DNA of 64,000 bases from Dioszegia crocea (Eukaryota; Basidiomycota; Tremellomycetes; Tremellales; Bulleribasidiaceae). The first letter of the stretch is position 1, and each line of letters starts with the position of its first letter. The DNA is taken from positions 464,809-528,808 of the forward strand of contig BCKK01000002.1 in assembly GCA_001600615.1 (NCBI GenBank), written 5' to 3'. The notes under the pieces were generated by a model, which was given only the letters and a program-made list of their open reading frames with translations, made no database searches and was not told the DNA's origin. A program made the translations under genes and the position numbers. Below, in pieces: positions 57,443 through 64,000 of this stretch.

Positions 57443-57880
57443 ATGCAGTTCCAACTCACATTCGCCCTGCTTGCTTTCCTCCCCCTCCTCTTCGCTGCGC
57501 CCAGCATCTTCGAAAGGACCGTTCCCGGTCCCGCACCCGAATGTCCCGCTCCTCCTCCTGCGGTCACCATCACCTCCACCTGTACCCAGACCCAGATTCA
57601 GACCCAGACCCAAACCCAAACCCAGACCCAGACCCTCCCCGCTGAGACCAAGACAATCCCCACCACAATCGTCAGCACATCCACCCTCACGCAGCCACCC
57701 ATCACCGCCACCGCCACGATGAGCCAGTCCTGCAGGATCGTGTGCGATGACGCAACCCTGGTCCCTCCCCCTCCCCCTGCCGCTACGACGACCCAAAAAT
57801 CGGGCTCGACCCCTGACGCAGAGGAGAACCCCGAGTGGAAGTCTTTCCTTCCCGGGGCCGATAGGCCTGTGGCGCGATGA
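57443..57880 (+). CDS. Small secreted Thr/Pro/Gln-rich protein with QT dipeptide repeat
   Basis: A single-exon frame of 145 aa. MQFQLTFALLAFLPLLFAAP is a signal peptide with an AAP cleavage site. The mature part has a short Pro region, a (QT)n run at about residues 50-64 coded by CAGACC/CAAACC hexamers, then Thr/Pro-rich sequence suited to O-mannosylation, two Cys (SCRIVCDD) and a charged end. I do not recognise a family. The signal peptide, strong TATA-like upstream element and composition favour a real cell-surface or secreted protein, but the length is short enough to keep some doubt. The upstream in-frame region (57290) has no ATG in better context. Confidence 0.65.
   Translation: MQFQLTFALLAFLPLLFAAPSIFERTVPGPAPECPAPPPAVTITSTCTQTQIQTQTQTQTQTQTLPAETKTIPTTIVSTSTLTQPPITATATMSQSCRIVCDDATLVPPPPPAATTTQKSGSTPDAEENPEWKSFLPGADRPVAR
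57586..57637 (+). repeat. Degenerate CAGACC hexanucleotide repeat
   Basis: Repeated CAGACC/CAAACC units (with one CAGATT) encode the QT dipeptide run of the secreted protein. In-frame hexamer slippage could change its length. Confidence 0.8.
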
Positions 57881-58422
57881 TGCGGCTGATATTGGACGAG
57901 AGCTGGTAGCGATGGGAATGATGCCTGGGGTTCAGGATGGTGAGGTGCATGTTGTATGTATCCCGGAAGGGGACGAAACGCACGAGGAGGAGATTGGTGT
58001 CACTAGGTGGACGATCGAAGAGCCTTGATCAGAGCTAGATATGCATCTCACCTCCTCTGCACATGGTGACTGGTCTTTGCCTCATTTGGCGCGACTGTTG
58101 TCTGCCTTCTATTTTTGAATCAGTAGACTTTCACTGACGGTACATATAGAGCTGGTAGCGGATCCATGGATTCTGAGCTGGCTCCATAATTGATTTCAGT
58201 AGCGGGGCCGATTAATGGTTGAGTATACAGTGTGTATCTGATGACACAAGTTAGACAAGCCTGCTCGGAAAACTCCCCCGAACACCTGTCAAGTTGGATT
58301 TGTAATCATGGCGTGTACTCGTATAGAGACAGTCGGATTGTCAGGCCACAGGCCCCAACGGTCTACCAACGGCCGCTAGATGCCGTGCCGGGCCACCACC
58401 ACTCGGGACTGGGACTCGGTTC

Positions 58423-58440
58423 TCGGCGCCGAGGCGCCGA
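58423..58440. repeat. Perfect 8-bp inverted repeat (TCGGCGCC / GGCGCCGA)
   Basis: Two arms of 8 bp with a 2-base spacer, 308 bp upstream of the transporter ATG. CGG/CCG content suits a zinc-cluster factor site; inference only. Confidence 0.7.
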
Positions 58441-58445
58441 AACAT

Positions 58446-58460
58446 GCTTCCGACGGAAGC
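58446..58460. repeat. Perfect 7-bp inverted repeat GCTTCCG-A-CGGAAGC
   Basis: A 15-bp palindrome with CCG-N-CGG at its centre, six bases after the previous one. Everted CCG/CGG triplets are the usual half-sites of fungal Zn2Cys6 dimers. Confidence 0.7.
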
Positions 58461-58489
58461 GGCTCAGGCGGTTCCGCTATCGCGCCGGT

Positions 58490-58616
58490 ATACCAATTGA
58501 GTTACGCACTATTCTGGATGTACCGCCGTTCTTGGCCCGCTAACGATTGGTATTCCGTACGCGCAGAAATACCAACCGAGGAATCTTGGACACCTTTTAT
58601 CCGGCGCAATACCAAT
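58490..58616. promoter_or_regulatory. Four copies of an ATACCAAY element
   Basis: ATACCAAT at 58490-58497, its reverse complement at 58546-58553, AATACCAAC at 58568-58576 and AATACCAAT at 58608-58616, all within 127 bp and 130-260 bp before the MFS ATG. Three exact 8-mers in so short a span are not expected by chance. Confidence 0.6.
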
Positions 58617-58747
58617 GACATGAGGGGATATATGCGGGGCGGGTGGGCCCCTTGACCCCATACCCCACATATTCTACTCCACCTTCGCCAGGACGCGACA
58701 CTCTACATCGCCATCCTACTACTGATACCCAGCAAGCTCGCTGCAAG

Positions 58748-60972
58748 ATGTCCGCTTCGAGGACAGAAACAAACGACATGGATGCCAAAGGCGAGATCGA
58801 AGTGGACGAAATCCAGGTCCGCCGAGACCTGCACGCCCAAACCGTTAAACCTGCGAGTCTGGCGGGTATGACGGATGCGGAAATCATCGCACTCGATAAG
58901 AAGATGGTGAGGAAGATGGATCTGGTCATTATGTGAGTCCAACTTGGCTTCTGAGTTGCGTGAGTCGAGACCGCCACTGATCCCCAGGCCAATCATCGGT
59001 GTCCTCTACATCTTGAATTGTTGGTATTCTGTCATGACTCAGCCTCATTTTAGCCCCGGCTCTCATGCTGATACTGCAGACGTGGACCGACAAAACCTAG
59101 CTGCAGCGAAGCTACAGGGTGTGATGCAAGATCTGAACATGAGCGAAGAAATGTTCGCGACGGCGATCTCGATTCTCTTCGGTGAGTCCTTTATTTTTGA
59201 TTTTTTTTGGGCTAGGGACCCACTGACAGTCTCCAGTCGGTTACATTCCCTTCCAAATCCCTTCGAATTTACTCATCAGTCGACTTTCCCGACCTGGATT
59301 ATGTGAGTAGATGCTCTGGGGCGATTCCAGGCTAACAAAAAAGACATTTGCGCGGCTTGCATCCTCTGGGGCTCTGTTTCCGCCGCGACTGCCGCTGTCA
59401 AGACATATGAACAGCTGCTTGTTGTTCGTGTATTCCTCGGTATGGCTGAAGCCGTATTCGTGAGTGACTTGAGTCCATGAGTGCCCGTCAGACATCAGTG
59501 CTGAGTCTCAGTTCCCGGGAGTGATTTATTACCTCTCGGCATGGTATGTCAAGCACGAGCTAGGCAAGCGATTGGCGGGCCTCTTCATCGCCCAGCAACT
59601 TGGTAATGGTAAGCTCTGCCATTCTGTGCTTCCCAATCAGCGCTTACACACACAGCTTTTGGAGGAATCATCGCTGCGGGTGTTTTGACAATGGGGACCC
59701 GCTCAGGTATCGCTAGCTGGCGATGGCTGTTCATCATGTATGTCAAGGTCTTTCATGTCAAGCAACGAGACGCAGATGCTGACCTACGTTAGCGAGGGTG
59801 TCATCACCGTCGGTTGTGGAATGATCTTCATCTTCCTCATGGTGGGTTTAAAGCTCGGAGTGGCAAATGCTGACGTTCAGCCCGAGTATCCTCATACCGC
59901 TCGCATGCTTACTCCTATCGAGCGAGACTATGCTGTTTGGAGATTGGAGGCCGAGGCTGGTCAGACTGAAGCGAAGGAGACTATCGGCACACTTCAGTCG
60001 TTCCTTATGGCGCTGAAGGATATCAGGGTGAGTGATCGGCGGCGGCTCGATATTCAGCTTACGCTTCAGGTGTACACTTTGATCTTCTGTATGATGATGA
60101 GTCAGGGTATGGGAAGTATCACGTAAGTACCCCCTCTCCTCACTGTCAGCCCCTATCATTCGTCGGCGTGCTGAACATCTAGGAATTTCTTCCCCGCAAT
60201 GTAAGCTCATCTCCGACTCAACTTGTGGAAGCGCTGATCAATCAGTGTTGCATCCCTCGGATACACAAGCTTCATCTCTCTCCTTCTCGTCGCCCCGCCC
60301 TACATCTTGGCATGCTTCATCTTCTGGGGCCTGTCGTACTGGTCAGACGTAAGTATTTGTGATCTGAGTTAGAGATGCCGTCACTGATTGGCCCTTAGAA
60401 AAAACACACTGTGTACCCCCTTCTTATGGGATGTCTAGCGACCATGATTCCTCTATACATCATCCCGCTGTCCACCACCAATACCGCCGCTCGATACTTT
60501 GCAATGATGTTGATTCCTGGAGTCGGTGGTGAGTCATGACTTTCTCTACTTGAGCAGCAATTCCGAATGCCAATCTCGTCAGTGTGTCCCCAGATCTTCC
60601 TTTACAAAACAATGAACCTGCACAACGCGAGGCCCCACACCAAACGTGCCGCAGGGGTAGCACTCATGAATGCTATTGGTGGGACCGCCAACGTATGGAC
60701 TGCCTTCCTGTACAAGCGACCCCCAAGGTACTTCGAGGCATTCGGGACATGTGAGTACTGGTGGAAATCGTATGTGGCGAGGGCCGGACGCTGACGTATC
60801 AGTGATGGCGCTGGCCGTTCTCTTCATGCTCGTCATCACTGGCTACCGCTTCTTCGTCCGCCACCAGAATCGCCTGCTTGACTCGGGAGACGAGGCCAAG
60901 CAGAGGCGAGTCATGAAGCACGGCGTGACGCAAGAGCAGGTCGATATGGGTTGGCGTTACGAGTGTTATTGA
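58748..60972 (+). CDS. MFS anion:cation symporter (allantoate/Dal5-type permease)
   Basis: About twelve exons, roughly 520 aa. Twelve hydrophobic segments; family signatures are the TM1 end LYILNYVDRQNLAAAKLQG, FVGYIPFQIPSNLLISR, FLGMAEAVFFPGVIYYLSAWY, ASWRWLFIIEGVITV and MTPIERDYAVWRLEAE-like loop (LTPIERDYAVWRLE). The second half holds FISLLLVAPPYILACFIFW and AARYFAMMLIPGVG. This is the Dal5/allantoate, nicotinate and pantothenate permease family, proton symporters of organic anions at the plasma membrane. Substrate cannot be assigned. The upstream region holds repeated sites (ATACCAAY, CCG-N-CGG), so expression is probably controlled by a nutrient-responsive factor. Confidence 0.9.
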
Positions 60973-61345
60973 TTGGGATTGGATTCTACCTGTCGCGAGA
61001 GAAGTAATTTGTATTCAGTGCTAGGCAAAGAAGTAAGACAAAGGAACTGGATCGATATTTGATGTATTCGTAATTGGTGTGTTGGTCACCCGATTAGCAC
61101 TAGCATAATTATGGCGCGTCAGCAATACAGGTACGCCACGGTCCATCAAACGGTGCCGCAACCGGTCTCGCTCGCCTGCTCTGTACATCGATAGGGCTTA
61201 GTGAGATATAAAAATAGAAGGCAGATGCGGCAGACCCTGACTCCTGAGCTCGACTATTAGGGCGCAAGCCTGAGATGGTCAGCGCGAGACCGAGCCAAGA
61301 TAATTGTAGGCAAGACACCTACTTCTTAACGTCCATTTCTGCATA
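60973..61345. other. Convergent intergenic region
   Basis: 373 bp between two convergent genes; 3' UTR-like, nothing recognised. Confidence 0.5.
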
Positions 61346-62677
61346 TTACCATCCTTCGTCTTCTTCGTACTCGGCAGGGTAGTATCCAAAGTCATTATCG
61401 TATGGATTGTCACCGTGCTCATCGTGATAACCTCCGTCCCAGTCATGGGAGCCATAGTACTCTTCATCGCTGCCCTCCTCCGACTCCTCGTCCTCATCTT
61501 CAGGCTCGCTGTAGCCAAAATCAATCTCCTCCCCATCATCCCCCGCCTGAATCATAGTCCAGTCGACCGTCTTGTCAGACTCGTCATTGGAGGCCTCTTC
61601 ATTGAGGTCAATATTTCCTTTGGGTTTCACGTCCCGTCTCCCTTGAAGCAAGTTCTCATCGTAAGGCGCGCGTCCATCCGCCGCATCACACCAATTCCTC
61701 TCCCGCACGTCCCCACACATCTTCATTTCCACCAAAGCCAATCTGTCCGCCAGCCTCGCGTCTTCCCATTCCACGAATCTACTCTTATTCCACTCAGAGG
61801 CCGCCGCCATGGTGAATGGTTGACGGATCATGTGTTTGATCCGCCGTGTTCGGTCATCGAAGGCTTCTTGTGACTCTTCCGAAAGCCAGATTGCGAGAGG
61901 CAGATCCTCACGAGTATTCCGAATCGTCCACGCAACGGATCTCGCGAGGTGAGATTCGTGCCTGCCAGGACTGGTTGGATATGAGTTTTGCCGATCGACT
62001 TGGTTGAAATCGAAAAAGAAGTCGTACATGAGGAGGTTGGGTAAGGAGGAGGTGATATCACAGTCAAGTGTTTGACGTATGAAGTCGGCTGGGTAGGGTT
62101 CGGGGTCTTTGTAAAGAGCAATGTGATGAAGCCGCTTCACGGATGGCCAGAACGTATGAGCCTGACGACTAGCCTTGACCGCTGTCGTTGTTCGAGGGTA
62201 GTGAGTGATGCGATGAAGTGATTCGATATCGCCTAGCACGACGAGCAGCTCAGGATTCAGGCCTGCCCCAAGCAGAACTTTGGGTTGCAGTATGAGATCA
62301 AGAGCTGGGGATTCCACGGCGTGAACGATCAGACTTTTCAGCCGTGGTAGAATGGGGAACACAACGCCCGCGGCGTCGTGCTTGTTGGAGATGGCTACCA
62401 GTGACGCCTCTGTGATATCGAGCGTTTCGACGTAAGCTAGGAGGGTGTTCGTAGTCATTTCGGTGTCTTTGACTGGGCGAGGTGGAGTGGGGGGTAGAAG
62501 TGGATGCAATAGTGATAAATGACTGTAATGATCAACCGTGAGGTATCGGTACAGCGCTTTGCCGGCGATGTGGTAGATCTCATGGTCCAAGCGCAGCATG
62601 CGATGTAGCTCAGGTTTTTCCAGATGGCGGCATATCTCAGCCAGGATGAGAGGGTGACCAGAGAGGGAGGGGGACAT
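61346..62677 (-). CDS. F-box-like protein with a strongly acidic C-terminus
   Basis: A single-exon frame of 443 aa. The first 45 residues (LSGHPLILAEICRHLEKPEL, then AGKALYRYLTVD) resemble the F-box-like helices common in basidiomycete proteins that end in an ALYR-type motif. The middle, up to about 330, has no recognised domain. The last 90 residues are extremely acidic (SEPEDEDEESEEGSDEEYYG, then DWDGGYHDEHGD) with many Tyr and Gly. Such F-box-like families expand greatly in basidiomycetes and may link substrates to SCF ubiquitin ligases; here that is inference from the first helix pattern only. Confidence 0.65.
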   Translation of the reverse strand: MSPSLSGHPLILAEICRHLEKPELHRMLRLDHEIYHIAGKALYRYLTVDHYSHLSLLHPLLPPTPPRPVKDTEMTTNTLLAYVETLDITEASLVAISNKHDAAGVVFPILPRLKSLIVHAVESPALDLILQPKVLLGAGLNPELLVVLGDIESLHRITHYPRTTTAVKASRQAHTFWPSVKRLHHIALYKDPEPYPADFIRQTLDCDITSSLPNLLMYDFFFDFNQVDRQNSYPTSPGRHESHLARSVAWTIRNTREDLPLAIWLSEESQEAFDDRTRRIKHMIRQPFTMAAASEWNKSRFVEWEDARLADRLALVEMKMCGDVRERNWCDAADGRAPYDENLLQGRRDVKPKGNIDLNEEASNDESDKTVDWTMIQAGDDGEEIDFGYSEPEDEDEESEEGSDEEYYGSHDWDGGYHDEHGDNPYDNDFGYYPAEYEEDEGW

Positions 62678-62958
62678 TGGAGAAGGGGTATGGGAGTTGG
62701 TCGACGGGAAAATTGTACAGTCGCAGGAGAGTGATCTGATTTCTGACGCGCTTGGGTGTAAACGTAAGCAAGGAATGTGGTACAGTCAACCTGACCCGGA
62801 CCGTACAGTATGACCGCTTACAGCTTACAGCTAAGCAATCTGGCATTCGTCCTGATCCCTGACTGTTATGGAATCATCTACAGTGAGCTAGTCTAAGATA
62901 GGTACAAAGTCAACCCAGGTCATAAATGCTAGACATGCCATGCACTACAGCTGCGCAC

Positions 62959-64000
62959 TCAATTTCGTATTCTCGCCTTCTCCACCAGACCCAAAACCCC
63001 CTGTCCTGCAACATCTTCCACCACTTCGGCCCAGGCGAAATTTACCCCTTTCGCATTGAGGTGCCTCATCATCACGTCCCTATATTCTGCCTGACGCAAG
63101 ACCCCACCCCCAAGCACAATCCCAGCCTCGCTCACATCCCTCGGTATCCCACCGGTCCTCGCCTTGCACAGCTGGTGTACTAGTGAAACGATAGAGCCGG
63201 CCAGTCTTCCAGCTGAGTCATCGACTGCCTTCAGAGCCAATGCGTCGGGCGGCGAGCGTGAACATGCTGCTAATATTGGTCGAGAGAGGTTTGAGATTTG
63301 CAATTTGCGGTTGTTTGTGGCGTCGTTAGGACTCAGAGTGGGATCGAGATCGTGCTATGGCCTGTCAGCTTAATTTGCGTACATTAGAATGGGACCTACA
63401 GCAACAGCAAGAATTTCAGGCGTGGTCTCAACTTCGAAATGCTCTCGCATATCCTTGGACAAGCCCTCCGCGTCTTCCAACTCCTCATCAAAAGCGTCAA
63501 TCGCAAAACGGATTGCTGTTCTCCCAAGGTCGAATGCTGGCTCATCAATACCAGTTCAGAATCAAGAATGAATTGCAGCAACTCACCACTTCCGTCGTCG
63601 CCGAGTAAATATCCTACTCCTCCTCTGCGACCCACCCCGTTCACTTTTCCATTCTCTACCACCAGACCGACGACAACGCTTCCGGTACCAGCAATCACTG
63701 CGATGCCCCATGGTGCGTGTCTTTGCAATAGTGGTCCACCCAATAGGTGAGCATCGTTCAGGACCGATAGAGCGGGATTCTCATGGAAGAAAGGGGACAG
63801 CAGGGCGGACATGCGGGATTGGTCTAGCGGGGTGTCACATCCTGATATCTGACGATGTCAGCCAAGGCACCAATAGACATAAGAGTGTACTTACCCCGAC
63901 CCAGATATCAGCAAAGTTTATGGGGCAGCTCTCTTTAGAACCCGCACTGCTCGATTCAGGTCGATACCGCGAGGGTAGAGAAGCGACCGCCTTGAGTGTG
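62959..64000 (-). CDS. BadF/BadG-type ATPase, N-acetylglucosamine kinase-like, C-terminal part
   Basis: The stop is at 62959-62961 and the gene runs off the right edge, so its N-terminus is missing. At least four exons are present. Visible motifs: IWVG-ISGCDTP across an intron, AVIAGTGSVVVGLVVENGK (the phosphate/adenosine loop of the ASKHA fold), GGVGYLLGDDGSGE and, near the end, GIVLGGGVLRQAEYRDV. These match the BadF/BadG/BcrA family that includes N-acetylglucosamine kinase. The enzyme would phosphorylate GlcNAc salvaged from chitin or glycoproteins in the cytosol. Without the first part with its sugar-site residues the substrate cannot be confirmed. Confidence 0.82.

Larger units (their letters stand above)
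57881..58747. promoter_or_regulatory. Long upstream region of the MFS transporter with repeated sites
   Basis: 867 bp without a gene between tandem genes. The distal part looks featureless. The last 330 bp carry two perfect CG-rich inverted repeats and four copies of an ATACCAA element (listed separately), so this is likely a regulated promoter. Confidence 0.6.

Noticed and set aside
58490..58616. ATACCAAY copies as a decayed transposon end
   Set aside because: Spacing is irregular, flanks differ and no target duplication or coding remnant is present; a factor-binding array fits better.
1..64000. tRNA, rRNA, CRISPR, transposon or viral genes
   Set aside because: No B-box-like GGTTCRANTCC with matching arms, no spaced direct repeats, and no reverse transcriptase, transposase or integrase motifs were noticed on either strand; weak or decayed elements could be missed without a search.

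Overview
The window is nuclear DNA of a basidiomycete yeast, most probably a tremellomycete (Cryptococcus/Kwoniella/Tremella relatives). Reasons: nearly every gene is broken by short introns (about 31-60 nt, GTRNGT donors, a CTGAC/CTGAT/CTAAC-like branch site a few bases before the acceptor AG). A CAP10-like GT90 glycosyltransferase, an Ezh2-type PRC2 methyltransferase, a Pin4-type RRM protein, a Q/P-rich metacaspase and a cytochrome-b5-fused delta-8 sphingolipid desaturase sit together in one gene-dense stretch. No bacterial operons, CRISPR arrays, rRNA, tRNA or transposon-like coding regions were recognised.

Layout. 1-13 kb: partial GT90 gene (-), Ezh2-like SET methyltransferase (-), WD40 protein (+), concentrative nucleoside transporter (+), GST-like protein (+), Ser-rich protein full of RRxS sites (-), Pin4-like RRM/R3H protein (-). 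13-25 kb: vWA protein with a Q/G/Y-rich N-terminus (+), GH5 exo-beta-1,3-glucanase (+), secreted isochorismatase-fold protein (-), PIN-like/CCCH protein (-), intronless GH42 beta-galactosidase (+). 25-43 kb: bZIP factor (+), delta-8 desaturase (-), paraoxonase-like protein (-), YheT-type alpha/beta hydrolase (-), homeodomain factor (+), ADF-H/coiled-coil/PH protein (+), RS-type cyclophilin (-). 43-64 kb: class III aminotransferase (+), intracellular GH32 (+), MBF1 (+), metacaspase (+), NAPE-PLD-like metallo-beta-lactamase (+), RasGAP (-), TMA7 (-), small secreted QT-repeat protein (+), MFS anion symporter (+), F-box-like acidic protein (-), partial BadF/N-acetylglucosamine-kinase-type protein (-).

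The genes do not form one pathway; this looks like ordinary housekeeping chromosome with scattered carbohydrate enzymes (GH5, GH42, GH32, GlcNAc-kinase-like). I did not find a clear new multi-gene system. The observations most worth a check are: the intronless bacterial-type GH42 gene (candidate horizontal transfer); an Ezh2 homologue whose SET domain has lost the NHS motif; micro-exons of 9, 10 and 14 nt and start codons split or isolated by introns; a tandemly duplicated exon-intron unit that builds a prion-like tail; and a repeated ATACCAAT element with CGG/CCG palindromes in front of the MFS gene. For genes with an exon list, coordinates were worked out by hand from splice signals and reading-frame continuity. 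Summed exon lengths were divisible by three in the models where I summed them. All models lack transcript support.
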